Source: Hydractinia symbiolongicarpus | Lineage: Eukaryota; Cnidaria; Hydrozoa; Anthoathecata; Hydractiniidae | Length of the DNA: 64,000 nucleotides | Reading direction: 5' to 3' | Assembly (NCBI RefSeq): GCF_029227915.1 | Contig: NC_079888.1 | Coordinates: 16,527,501 to 16,591,500 of the forward strand | Part shown: piece by piece, positions 1-14,600 of the stretch | Position numbering within the stretch: position 1 is the first letter of the stretch | How the letters are laid out: each line of letters starts with the position of its first letter | Translations under genes and position numbers: made by a program | The notes under the pieces: generated by a model | What the model was told of the DNA's origin: nothing | The model's database searches: none | Seen by the model: only the letters and a program-made list of their open reading frames with translations

Positions 1-2619
1 TTTTAATTAGCACAAAAAATATGAAAAGCCAGTAGGTTAACCGTCAGAGTCATTTTATCATTGAATGGTGTACTTCAGACCAATCTGATAAAACATAATT
101 TTGCATGAGGCATAAGAAAATTAAGCAGTCATTTTGAGGAAGAATTAAAACCTGTAAGCAAATATTGAAAAGGTAAGAAGATTTTTGGTAAAATGATTTT
201 TGCTAGACCTATAGACATGCTATATGAAGAAATTTGAGACAAATCGCACACAATCTTATTTTAAGTCACACTTTGATTGAGTGCTCAACCTGGCTTATAA
301 TTAAATCCAGAATCCACTAAAGATATAGTGGTGGCTATCGAACAGCTCACCACTGCAATATATTATCTCAAGCCAAGCGAACATAAGTTTAAATCAGGTT
401 ATATAGTTTTCATTTTCAGTCCCATAATTTCAGCAAAAATTAAAATATTGCCTTGAGATTTGGTTTCATATGGTTTTAGGCTGGTTTGATAAAATTAAGC
501 CAAAAAATAATTCTATTACCATTATACTTTCTGAGTTCCAGAATTTAGCCCTTTTCAGATATGCTTATAAGCTGTTTTAAATGGCATATTAATTTTGACT
601 AAGATACAGGTTCAGATAATAATAAAAGCAATTTTAACCTTAGAAATAGGTCAGATAAGATTTAACCTAAAATTATACCAGTCAATTATGCCACTAAACG
701 AAAAATTTAGTTGCAAGAAACATATTTTTGCTGATATATTTTTGTGATAGGATGCTCTTATGATGAGAATACTGAATTAATCTTTGTGATTGGTTTGGCA
801 TTTTGAATATTTATTAAGCCAAATAATAACAAAAAACATAGAAGTATGTGTCAAATAAAAAACTTTTTTTGAACAGCAGCAGAACTTTGATATAAGCTCT
901 AATTGTGCGATTTTGTGGAACCTAATTTTGGTCAAGAAATAATTTCTTAAAAGATTTTTTCCCAACATTTTTTTCTCCTGAGGTAGTACACAATACTTTG
1001 CTCTTGATAAAAATGTTTATTAATATATATTTTAAAAATATTAAGCCAGTAAGACGTGATATAGTTAATTCAATTAACAAATTAGGTCGAATGTTACTTT
1101 TAATTTTTAAACCTGTTTAACACGTTCAATAAATTTTTTGGATTATTAACGTTTTAAACAAAAATAACCCTTGTTTTTGTATATCTAATGTGTGTGCGAT
1201 AAAACGTGAGCTTGTTGAGTCAAAAATAAAAAAAGGTGTATAAAGGTGTAAAAAGGCTATATGGTGTTTTAAAAACGTCATTAGAAAAAGAAAAAGCAGA
1301 ATTTAACAATGAATAGGTGAATTTTAAGGAATGTCAAGGCCACAAAGTTCTGATGAAAAATCATAATAAGAAAGCAACTTTAGGATTCATACAGCAAAAT
1401 CTTTGTCATCATATAAAAGCTGCAATGCAGACACAGATAAGAATTTACAGAAAGTGATAATTCTGAAGTTCAGCCAAAATGAGTAAAGAATATAAAAAAT
1501 GTTAATATAAAGTTAAATTTTTGCCCATTCAGAGATTATGTAGCTATTTGTAAACCTTAGAGAACTAACGATGTGTTTAGTCTAGCGAGCAAATCATTTA
1601 CCAAATTCCAGGTTTCCTCTAATTACATGTTTTGCAACGTAATGCTTGCTAGGCAACCAATTCAGTACATTCACATAACTAAACGATTTGAATTTCAAGT
1701 AAACAGCAGTTTAATAACATGATTGTGTATTTACACATTTGGAAAACAATCGGAAGCAATATGTGAGCAGTTTGTATTCTGCGTATAAGATGAATAAAAA
1801 CAAACTTGGTGCCTATATCTGTGATGTGAAACGCTAAGCTTACTTAGCTCTGCAAGCTTTTATACAAAAAGTGGCCTCCTCCATGACCATGTTCATCTCG
1901 CTGTCCCAACACCTGCTTTTCTTTTTCAGTCGTTCATCTATTTAAATACCATTGGTCTCAATTTATTATGACCAATCATGACAGGCTTTACGTCATGACC
2001 AGTTTTACGTCTTAAAAAATATTACCTACAAAAAATCTATTACAAACGTCTATCTGCAAAAATTGTTAAATTTTTGTCCACTTGTTTAAATATCTACTAT
2101 TGAAAATAATTACCATTATATACATATTTAATTTTTGATCATCGTGAATACTCAACACTTTTGTTTGACAATGTGCACCATCCTAACAGCCAGGCAGTGA
2201 AAGGTCAAACTATTTACGTATAGTAATGTACTAGATTACATTTCTTTTTTTCTACTTTTAAAAGTTTATCAAAGGTCAGAGATTATAAAGAATTTTTCTG
2301 ATGTAACTTCTGTTTTGTTGGGTTGGTGTAATTGCTGCAGTTGTTCAGTTCTCATATTTATTTTTCAAACAGTACTAGATGAAAACCAGTTATGTATATT
2401 AAATATCCATGGTATTCTAATTACTCCTCTATTATATATCTATCCTTCTTTTATGTTTCAATCTTATTTGTTCTATACATGTGCCAAAGAGAGTATTATA
2501 ATTTATAGTGACACTTTAGACATGCTATTAATTTTAATGATTTAAACGAACTTCCAAGGTGTTGCTTTCAGATCAGAGTTTTTACCTGTTTGAATTGTTG
2601 CTGAAAAATATTTTATGCA
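1..2619. other. AT-rich sequence upstream of FGD-A, no gene recognised
   Basis: No reading frame here has a recognisable protein or a convincing exon. The only ORFs are short, low-complexity and AT-rich. It precedes the first coding exon of FGD-A at 2620 and so should hold its promoter and 5' UTR, but I cannot point to a core promoter element. Confidence 0.5.
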
Positions 2620-5600
2620 ATGACGAGGTTGAGTATCAAGAAAGAAAATGTAGGATTTCATGGAATTCTTCATCAGGTAAAAAATGTAGGCCTGCACTAA
2701 TAATAGTTATTAGAAATCTAGCACTGCATTGTAGATGAGAAATTGAGAGATGTAAAGTTTGAAGTGTAGAAAGTTAATTAATTGGTTGATTTTATTATGC
2801 TTTTGCAATAATGTCTTCATAATACATAAATCTGAAAATATTACTAATAACAGAATTAAAAAAAATGAGAAATGAAGTTTTTCCACTGTATGAAATAAAG
2901 TTTTTCCACTGTATGCATTCTACATTTTTCAAAGTTTTTATACATTTTGTCTGAAACCAGCAAAATTTTAAGACCATTAATTCTAGACTAAGTCGACATT
3001 TTTAAACCGAAAAACACGTTTAAGGCAAACCCAAATAGCCTTAAGCTGTCCTCGATACTATCTGCCACTTTTTTTTATTGTTGTATTAACAATAAAACAC
3101 TTTGTATACAATTCTCCCTTTGAAGATACAAGAGACAATAGATATAATCATTTGTGAATAACAAAACAAAGTCTTTGCTGGCTGATGTTTTAATGTTAAC
3201 AGTATCAATAAAATAAATTACATTCACTGCACTAATTTTTAATTTATAAAATTTGGTACCCATGAAATATTTTTCTAGCTATTTTTTGCATAATTTAATG
3301 TTTTTCCTAATAAAATTCCTAAAAATTAATTCACACAAAAATTTTGACCTAAGAATATTAGTACCATTAAAGCAGAATATTAGTAAGAATATTAGTACCA
3401 TTGACGTACAGACACCTAAAGGTTCTAACATAAAAACACACTGCGCAACTTGAGTACTAAAACATTGTGTCTGTAAAGTCTAGTTTCATATTAATATTAA
3501 AAAGTTACTTTTCGTGCTTCTCTGTTGCACTTTTTTGCCCTTTCACTGTAATAAAATCATCTTCATTTTGAAGAAAAAAACAGACACAGTTTATGAGGTC
3601 ATTATACCCAAAGCAATAATATTTTAGTTTTGTCTCCATATTTATAATGCTTGTACCTTTCAGCCTAAAACGTGGTAAAAAATTGGGTTTGTGTTTTCTA
3701 GATTTAAACTTTGTAAACAAATTAAATTTTATTGAGAAGAACCAAGAAAAAATGTTTGTTATTTGTTATTTTATAGTTTCCATTTTTTCATCTTTTTCTT
3801 GTCAAAAGTTTATATTTATAAAAATTTATATTAGTTTAAAATAAATATTCTATGAATTATAAGCTTTCCAATGATATAAAATGACATGGAAGTCAAAAAT
3901 TTGCAAAAAAAAAAAATATTTGCGTGTTTCATGTATCCTTAGTGATAACCCTTATAACCTTTTCAGTTTTTGTTGTATTTTTAACAGTAAGGGTCTCGGT
4001 TGTTTGCATGGAGCTCACTGCGTTCGGTCCATGACGTCATAACCTTGGTCGCTATTTTCCTGTAGCGCCCGGCTAATTGGTTTATAAGTCATTATTACAT
4101 TAACACATCGGTGTTTTTGCACAACTTGAGATTTAACCCACGAAGATTCAAAAATTATGCTCTGTTACAAAGTAGTAATTATTGTTTAGTTAATTTCTGA
4201 TTGCATAGTGATGTGGTTTTAATAATATTTAGACACAGTTAAAAAGTTTACTGCATTAGACTTCCAAATGTGTTAAAGTTATCCTAACCGCCATCATAGT
4301 GAGAGGTACAATTGAAACATGCTTTATATGTCAGATAGAAAATATCTGAAAGCACTAAAAAAAAAGGAAAAGTGAAATATAATTATTTGTTTCGCATAGT
4401 TCTATGGGTCTAGGGGTGTGTTTTTTATATTTGATGATGTTTTGGATTATGGTAAATACAAATGTACATTCGTTCAATTTCTTTGACACCGTTTTATTAT
4501 TTTCTACAGTTGTTAAAATTGTATGTTATCTTTACCTGCTGTATAGAAAGTGAAACATGTAACGCAAGTTTTTTAAAATATAAAAACAAATTAATAACAA
4601 AGCATTTTTTGACACGTTAAATTAGTTTTACTCGTTTTCAGTGACTTCTACACACAATGGAAATTTGAGCTTTGTTTAAGTTACATTCAAATTTATATAA
4701 AAATTACAAATTCATAAAATTAGGTTAATTAATTACACTTTTTAGAGGAGATTTATTTCAGTTAATGAGTGCTCTCCTTTAAAGTTTACTTAAAAACATT
4801 ACTGCTAGTATTTTTCCACTGCTTGGTAAGATACTAAAGGAGAGACAGTTTGTGTCATTCTGTTGATTTTTTTAATTTAAGTAGTATTCCTAAATTGTGT
4901 TTGTTTGATAGGCTATTATGCAGAACCTACATCAACGAAAAATCAAACAAAAAATTGCAAAGCGCATGGTAACATTTGCTGCTTTAAACTATAGTCGACC
5001 AAGAGATGACACAGGAAAACCGTTGTTGCAGACTCGAGCACGCTTCTATTCACACCATGTAAACAGTCAACCAACTACTGAAGTACAAAGAACTTTATCT
5101 GATCCAGATCTATATCGAGACAGTTTAAAGAGGAATAAAAAGGTAAAAACTAAGCATCCTCTATCCCTTAGATTCTGCCTTGTTAATTCTGTATTGATAA
5201 CTGTCTTTGGAATGACACATATTCTGTAAAATCTATTAAAAAATTATAAAATAACAGCTTTACAGCTGTATTTAAATGCAAAGGTATTAGGAAATTTCTT
5301 TTCGAGTGAATGATGATGAATAATAACCTATCTAACCTGTTCTAGGATAGGTTGAATAAGGTATATTAATGACCTTTTTCCTATTCAATCTAGACTGTGC
5401 TAGTTCTGAGCTCAAATTTCTATGCATAAAGTTAGTCCTTATTACCTTTTGCCAAGTTGTCGTGTTGATCTACAGCTGGGATTTGTCCCAGGACACTTTC
5501 TCACCCAATTATCCTCCTCCATTCTTTCCCAGCTACATCAACCTTTTTTACCTGGATAATATCTTTAATGCTAAAATTTCTTACTTTGCTTCTTAGCTCA

Positions 5601-8600
5601 TCTAATTCTTTCTGTCTTTCAAACTGGTGTTACACACACTCCTAACCATTTTCATATCATTTCTTTTTAAACGGTCAAAATCTTCCTGCTTCACTGTAAC
5701 CATGTACTCAATGCTTACAAGCCTGATAAAAAACTGAGTTGCTACAAACCCATCTCCTGACCACTTTCCAACGACAAAGTCATATCTGACTTCAATGCTA
5801 CTAATCATAACTTTAGACGTTGATGCATTCACTCTCAACCCTTCTCTTCTAGACCTTTCCTCCACTTCTTAAACTTTTCAATTAATTTTAACTCTAAATG
5901 TAATGTAGGTTGTACACGGAAACAAGTCTTTCTTCATACACGCTCAAGACATAAAAAACAAAAATACAAGAAATTCATTCATGCTGTTGTACAGAAATTC
6001 TCTTAGCTAACAAGTCAGCTCATTTCATTTGATATTTCGACATCTATTAATTCTTCTTTTTGTATCTCTTGATCCTAATTCAAAGTATTGCTGAATGCAG
6101 TAAACAAAATGATAATTTCAGTCGAAGCCATTTTGTAACCATACTTTGTTCCAGGTTTTGTTTTTCGGCTACTTTACGCGGTAGAGTGGAGATAAACTTG
6201 ACTCAATCCTCCGCTTGCTAACTCTTAATTCAACTTATAAATCTGCTATAAGAACCAAATCTTTTGGATACATTAACTCGCATGGATACCCTCTTCTGAA
6301 CTCCATGGACAGCGCTTCTAATACTATAATATAAAGGACTAATTAGAAATCTGATGTACATTGTTGATTTAAATTAAATTCATCACTAAATGATTTTTTA
6401 ATCCTGACATTGTACCATCCTTTCTAGCCCCTAAATAACTCAAAGCTTAAACTTTCCTTTACTTGATTAACCCACTTCATCTCTTTACAGTTACTACTTT
6501 AGACATCACCCTTGCTCTTAAACAATCAATTATAACACTTGACTGCCTGTTACTGGGGATAACAATATACTTCATAATTTAATTTGCAAGACTTGTTATA
6601 AGTCCAAGTCTTGTATTTCCAGATGCTTTTGCTATCTCTTTTTTTAAATTAAAGTTTTTTCTGTTTTGGACCTGAAACCTGAAACCTAAAACCCGTTTGT
6701 GTGAAAAAGCTTTGTCAAATGCACCAAGAGCTTCATAAAAAGCCAGTGCTTTTTTTTTCTCTAATTACATTGATGTCTATTCGTGTCTAGGGTAAATTTC
6801 ATAGTTATTCAGGGGAATCTCATGATTTAACGCTTTATTTATGATTTCAAATTTATTGTTGTTTGATTTGTAAACAAATATTGAACCTTATGCACCCTCT
6901 TTGAAAGTATTTTTTTAAAAAGTTGTGGTTACATGGCTACTGTTATTATTTTTAAGCTTCATACAAAGTGTTAAGTATGAAACTGCTTTGTTCAATATTG
7001 ATGTAAAATATAACTGTATGAACCCTGGAAAATGTAAACAAAGAAAGCAATAAAAATAATTTCTGAAATTTGATCGTTGTTTCTTTTGTCTGCTTGCTTT
7101 CTTTTTTTGTACATACTGCCTAAGGATTTTTTACAGCATAACAGAATTGTATTGGGGCTAATAGGAAGATGTTTTTCAAGAAGAAATTTATTTCGTATGT
7201 GAGTCGTAGCAGATCTGATGTATGTGGTTATTTACATATAATATTTGTCATTACTGTTGGTTAAGCATTCATTTCTTTTATGTTTCTTTAATGTTCAAGT
7301 AAACAAGAATAAACGCATTGTAGCTTTGAGTTTTTTATAAACATTCTGAGGTTGTGATGTGGCAGAATTAATTTATTTGGTGTGTGAACATTTTGTGAAG
7401 ACCATTTTAAGACTCCAAAATCATTCTTTTAATTTTAAATTTTTTTTAGCTATTTAAATGCTTTCTTATCAGAGGTTTATTTTTTTATAGTCCTCGGATG
7501 ATCTGTTAGGTGAGAACTATGAAATTGGAGACCCAACAGAAGAAACATTTACGCCGTATACAGCAGTTGGGTCGCACGAAGATATACATGAATTAAAAGA
7601 TAAAGAAAAACAACAATCAGTACAGATTCTTCTATCAAATTTTGAACGTCGTTCGGCTTGTGATGTAGATTATAAAATAGACGATAAGATTAATAATGCT
7701 GAGGATAAGACAATGTTAAGTAGTAAGCCAGTACCGAAACCAAGACCAAAAAACACAAATGGAAGTCCAATACCTAAGCCACGTGTGCCATCAAAACCAA
7801 AACTAAAACCTAAACCTCTTGATTTAGTTGAGAATGAGAAGCATAAATTTAGTGTGTCACTCCCATCTGAAGTCCTCAAAAGCATTGAAAACAACTATGA
7901 TAGACCAACATCAAAAGTTATGGTGGAAGAAAAAGTTCCTGTCTATGAAGTTCGATCACCATCCAAAAAGCAAGGATCAACCAAAGTGGATGTGGTTCCA
8001 TACGCCATTGTTAAATTACAAATGGAGCCAAATCAAAAGGAAAGCCCACCCGTTCTACCACCAAAAGATGTTTCTTCACCAGTATCCCCAAAGTTTAGTC
8101 CTTTGCAGTCACCTACTTGTCATGAACAATATTTGGAGCCTATTGAAGCTCAATCTCCTGTAGTTAGTCCTGTATCAAAACAAGCACCAAAAAGTATGTC
8201 AGAAAAAGTTAAGACTAAAAGAAACAAATATAAATCGAAAACAGCAACAATATCGAATAGTTACACTGACGAAAAACCTTCACCATTTAGTGATGAAGCA
8301 AAAAGACGTCAGTCACTTCCAGATTACCTCCAAGACATTTCTTCTGTAGATAAAAACTTATCTCAAAAAAATCATTTGTATGAAACAGTGTCACCAGCAA
8401 TGTCTGACGAAGAGGGATGGGATTCGGATGAATTTGATGATGCTTCAAGTGGCGAAGAGGAGTTTACTGTCGTGAAAGTGTCTCAAGCTATACCAAAAAT
8501 GGTAAAAAGTGTTTCTGTTTCCATTCAATTGCAATTACAGAAGTTCTATTTTGACTGACTTAGAAATTATATTAGCCATGGCAGAATGAGCTTCTAAATC

Positions 8601-11600
8601 TTCTGTGTTTGTATTTTAGCCCCATTTGGAAGGCACTGAACGAAAAATCTATAACATAGTGACTGAAATCTTGACCACTGAAAGAGCGTAAGTGAAATTT
8701 ATTATTTATTATAATTTATTCCAATAAAATCAAATCTCATGCAGTATGTTTCAATGAGCTTCATATTAACGCACGCATGGACAGTAAGTAAAGTCTTTCT
8801 TGAAACCCAAGATTTCATGATTTTCACCAGTCTCTTCTGATCTTTTTACAGGTATGTCAGAAGACTGTACCTGCTGGATAAGGTATAATATCAGACTTTA
8901 TTGTCCTACCTATTGTAAGTTGTCGAAGTTAGTGTTTCAGTTGCATTTTTTCTGTGCCAAAATTTTTTTAATAAAATTTATGGATTGCTTAAAATTAATG
9001 TTTGCAACATTTTGATCAACGTGATATATTCGCCATACCCTAAATAATAATTAGTTGTTTTGTTGACACATATAACTCATTGTTTATGAAACACTTATAT
9101 AATTGGTATTGTGCTTGCGAAACCTGAAATACTCAGTGCAATATTTTGAATTGAATATGGTCAAGTCTGGCTTGACAATACAATACAAAGGTGTTTTGAG
9201 GATGAGCATCAAATCTGAATGAAAATTTGTTAGAATTTAACCCAAAATTTTTACAGAAATTTGTGCCAAGGATTAAGATATGAAAATGTAAATCAATATA
9301 ATAGCCTTACTTTATCTGTCTTTTCGAAATGACTGCCAATTGTTACTTAATGTTAATGATGCACTAATAGGGGTGTGTTGAATATGTATGACATGTGAAA
9401 CTGGAACGAAACACGTGGATTTCTCCATGAGAATCTGACTAGTAGTAGTAACTGGTACCTGTTTTTTTCCTTTCAAGGTTTTTCATGAGCGGTTTGTACA
9501 AGAAGCCAAAGAAAACAACATGATACCTGAGAAAGTTGTAAATGAAATTTTCCCAAATTTATCTCCAATCTATAAATTTCATTCTACAATTCTACTACCA
9601 GAATTAGAAGCACGGATAATGGAGTGGTAAGTTTGTTGTGTATACTTTCATGTAACAGTTACTTTTCATGTCAAAGTATGGCTACCGATGCCTCAAGTAT
9701 CCACAAAAAAAACGTTTGTGGTGCTAACTGTTGAATAATTATACCACTGGTCAAGAGGTAACGACTAATCGAAGATACTGATGGCACACATAGTAACTAA
9801 TTTACTATTATTTAACGAGAATACAGTTGCTACTAGCCCTTTTAATATTTACCATTTACATACTCTTCTATCTTCTCATTTTTGTACTTTAAATTTCTCT
9901 TTTATGTGAAAAACTTAGTATTCCATCACTGTTTCATTTTATTGCAAAGATACGTGCAAAAAAAATTTGTTGGCATTCAATCATCTGCAATTTGATTTTT
10001 TTTTAAATTTGTTTTTGATGCTGGACTGTTAGATAATTTTGTTACGTTTTTTTTGATGGTGAAAACCTTTAGCGACCATATTTATTTTAAAAAGAAATGT
10101 TATCAACAATACAAAATTATATTGGGAATATTGAGTAAATTTAATTGGTACATGGTGTTTGTCTTGGTTCATCAAATTTGTATTTTAATTTCTTTTTGCA
10201 GGGCCAAAGTCGATAAGATTGGTGATATTTTCAAGACACTTGGGCATTGTCTCTTGGTAAAACAAACTGCATTTTTGATATGTATTTTTTTTTTCGTTAA
10301 TTAGATGTCATTTTTCTGGATGTTATTTAAATTTTCCTTCGTTAATGTTTATTTACAGCTATACACAGAGTTTGTGAAGAATTTTGACAAAGCAACATCT
10401 ACTTTAAATCATTGGATTAAAAAGTCACCAAAATTTGCAGCAGTAGTGGAAGAATTACAGGTAAACCAACATCATTTTAAGACTCTATTTACTAGTTATT
10501 TGAGTTACCTAAGTAATCCAACTGGTGAGCTGTTAACCTGTACATCTGGATTGAGACGCCAGGTCCCAGCTAGTACATTAAAAGAGGAAAAAACCCATAA
10601 TATTGTGGACATGCGTAAATTGAGACAGTTACATGTTATTTTTTAGAAACGTCCTGAATGTGAGAACCTCTCCCTTCAACATCATATGTTGGAGCCCGTT
10701 CAGCGAGTGCCAAGATACAAACTACTTCTACAGGGTAAATCGTTTAGCTATCGTGTTCTTTTGAAACTTATAAGCAGTAAATCAAATGCACCTTGACTAA
10801 TTGAGAATATGGTAAAATGGAATTATCCATGTACATTTCTCAATTAACTAGATAAAATTCACTTGATTTACCATCTACCATCTACCAGGTATGTAATGTG
10901 TTTATTCTGAAAGTCTTATTAAGGAAAGCTTGCTAGTTTCTACTGGTTATCGTCTTATAATAATTTCTAAGTAAAAGAATGTTAAAAAAATTGGTTTTGC
11001 AATAAAGGATTGGACCAGTTAACTAAATTCAAGAAAGTACTTGAATGAAAATTTTGGTGGCCAGGAGCAGAAAGAAATGCCTGGTTTAAATTGATTTATT
11101 TAAAAAAATGGTGGTAAAATTATTTGCTGTATTTTTTTTTGATTAGATTATCTGAAAAAATTGCCAGCTGATTCTCCAGATCGAAAAGAGTCTGAAGGTG
11201 AGTGCCATTTCTCACAATTCTACGGGCATTCTTCGATGTACCAAACGAGTTAAAAATATTTACATTAATTCTAAACAAGTTAAAAATTTACGCTTGCATC
11301 ATTGTCGAGAATAAATAGCTATATTGCTGCCGGCATGCATTGTACGAATAAAGATGTATTATGAACTTTAGACTTATTACACTAAGTACGAATCAGCTGT
11401 GCTTTTTTGTTAGTCTGATTGTGTGCATAATCTAGGTAAAAGTGGAGAACTATATCTACGTGTGACTATCACAAACACATATGCCCTGGCAACAAACGAG
11501 TTCCTGAAATTTTGGAAATTTCTTTGTGAATTATCCCTATTGAATTTGATTACGAAATAACTTTTAATAACCTGATGAAACTGTTAATATGTGAGCGAAG

Positions 11601-14600
11601 AAATGAAGTTGAAGTTGAATTATTAATTGATCAGTTTTTATGTAATATTCTGCATGATTTTTTAGCCTCACTTGTCATCATATCAAAAGCAGCTATACAT
11701 GCGAACAACTCCATGAAAGAAAATGTATGTTTTCCTGCATTTGATCCTTTCTTATGTGTACAGATTCTAACAAACCAATAATTTAATTGCATTGTAGTAT
11801 AGAAGTTATTTCATTGTTTTTTAGGAAAAATTTAAAAAACTACTCGATATCGAAGATAGAATTCAAGATGGCTTACATAGCGAGAGTTTAGTCACAGCCA
11901 GCAGGGTAGGTCTAGCTGCGGTATTTTTAAAATGTTTTGCTGCTCCATTTTTTTGTTCTCAGAGAAAATTTTCTTACTGTGTCTCCATCTTTTTTAGGTC
12001 TTTTTGAAGGAAGGTGAACTTACCAAGCTTGCAGCCAGAAGTGGTAACAGAATGGCTCGAACTGTAATGTTGGTAGGTGTTCCGAGCAATTTCATGTAGC
12101 AATCTTGTTTACAGGTCCGCACTGGTAAAAATGTTGTCCTTCAGATACTGACTTTTAAGGATTTAATCATTCCACATAAATTATAATGTCATGTCATGAC
12201 AAAAACTGTTGTAATCACTGATTTTGAACCTGTAAATGAGATCTGGACTTTCACTTTGCAAACTTTTATTTTGAATGGTGGATTTTATGTGTTCCTAGCC
12301 AAATATTTAATATATGGTGATGACCCCATAATTTAGAATATATGTAAAATTTCGTATGAAAGTGTAACATTTGATGTGATTTTTACCTTGAAATCCCTTT
12401 AGAAATTTTGCTTTGATTTTTCCTAAGGTTGATTTTTTTATTTAATTTTTTTACAGTTCAACGACTTTTTGTTATGTTGTTCACTGACGGCAACTGGAAA
12501 GCTTCGCGTCCGGCAAATCATGGATTTAGCTGGATTGAGTATCGACGAAGTAGACTCGACATTACCAGAGAATTCATTTCGTATTAAAAGTCGGCAGAGG
12601 ATACTAGATTTAATAGCCCACAGTGAGGAGGAGAAGGAAGAGTGGGTGGCAGCGATAAGAGCTGCAGTCATCGATCTTCACGAGAGGAGAGGTGGGTTTA
12701 TGGATATTCTATGGAATTTTATTCAGATTTTTCCCTACAATTTCTGAATAAGTGAGGACAAGAAATTAAAAGAATCCACATGCTGTGTTGAAGGGCGTGA
12801 AGAAGGGCTTCATTCGCATGTTTAAAAATGTTTGCTCGCTCATTCTAATTTTCCCACTTTTGGAGACAGTTATTCTTCATGACTTCTTTAGGCTCGACTA
12901 TTGAACGTATGTTAGAAGAAGATCGCAAAAAAAATAGTACACAGTCAGTCGGACAGACTGCGCCTTTATGGGTGAAAGATGAAGATGTTACCATGTGTAT
13001 GCTGTGCGCTTTAAAGTTTGGATTGGTGCATCGGAAGCATCACTGCAGAGGATGTGGAAGGGTGTGAATCTTTTTCTTTATTAGTATTTTTTCATTTCCC
13101 AAGAATTTCATAACTTTAAAGAGAATTTAGCCTTGACGTGACAATGGCGTTGTAACTTGTTTGTTTTTTGTGCAGGTGGTGTGTGATAAATGTTCAAATT
13201 ATCGAGCTAGCTTGGCATACTCGGGTGATGAAGTCAAGCGCATTTGTTTTGCATGTTCACAAAAACTTGGCATAACTACTAAAGATTCAGTGGATAAGAA
13301 AGACGCAAGGAAGAGTGTCCGAGCTAGAGATCTGTCAGCTTCCGCAGGTAAGATTTCACACTGTCCCTAAAAATGCTTTAACTTTAAAGTTCTAAGTTGT
13401 TCATCCTGTCAAAATTTTAAGAAACATGTATAATTGTCTTAAAAAAAACAAGGCATTATGCAAAAGTAATTTCTAGACACTCTAGGATAGTGAGAATGTA
13501 AGTGTAAATGGACACCTACTCTAATTGTTACTGCACGTGCCACTGTAAAAATCTGAATGGGCACGTAGTTGTTAGTGGACACTTTACTGTATGTGAGAAC
13601 CAGATGTGAAACTTTAGGAATCATTGGGAACTAAGTGTTTGTAAACACCCATCTGTTAGCATGGAGGTAGAAATAAAAAAGGGGATTAAACTCTTGGTTA
13701 ATCCCCTTTTCATCCGTGATGCAATCAGTTGCAAACCTATTCATGTTGTATTTTTTAAATTTTAAAGCGTGTCAGTTTCGGTAAATTTCATTGATCGAGA
13801 AAACAATGGAATGGTAATAAGTTATAACATTACGTAATAATTGGAGGGTCAATAAATAGTTCATTTCAAAATGGCTGATATGTGTTTTGTGTGCGAGCTA
13901 AATCAAAGTAATGGAAATAGGTCAAACAAAGTTTTTTATATCTGTCGAATCTATTGATGAAATTACACCATTTAAAAAGTAACTATTAACTCTTCTACTT
14001 TTTTTCCATTTTTGACTCACTCTTGACTCATAGTTTTATCATGCTAAGTTGTAGTAAATCTTTGTCCATATTCTGCTTTGTACACAAGGTTAAAAAAATG
14101 GTTAAAAAGCGGATATTTTAAATAACGAGGATAATTAAAAGTTGCTATGACAACTCAGTGTTCGCCTGAGTGCTTGGTCTAAAAATCACGTTTTTTTACA
14201 TATAAATAAATGGGGCGCTGAAGGATGTTGTAATGGTTTTTTGTTGCAATCCAGTGAAATGCACATCACGTATGGATATCAAAGGGATGCCAAAACAATA
14301 GCACTTTGAATAGAATTTCAATGTGCACTATTAATCTCCTCTTTTCTACATCCATGCTGTAAGTAGGGACTAGATGTAAATGGACAGTCAATCGTGAATG
14401 GACACTCACATTTAGGTGAGAACTGCCATTTTGGCCAAAATATGCTAGGGCGAAACTGCAATTTTTAAAATTTATGACCACTAGTATTTGCGTACTCAAT
14501 TTCTACTTAACATGTAAACATTATTTTCTAACTTGTTAACGTTTATATCAACAACAGTTTGGACTTAAGCAAACTGTTGTTGATGTCAGCATGTCCCTTA

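Noticed and set aside
4032-4039. TGACGTCA (CRE-like) palindrome in FGD-A intron 1
   Set aside because: A single 8-base match in 64 kb is weak, and related words occur near 31718 and 62667 without clear context.
5602-5865. Minus-strand 87-codon ORF as a gene
   Set aside because: It matches the thumb region of LINE reverse transcriptases and is part of a decayed element, not a host gene.
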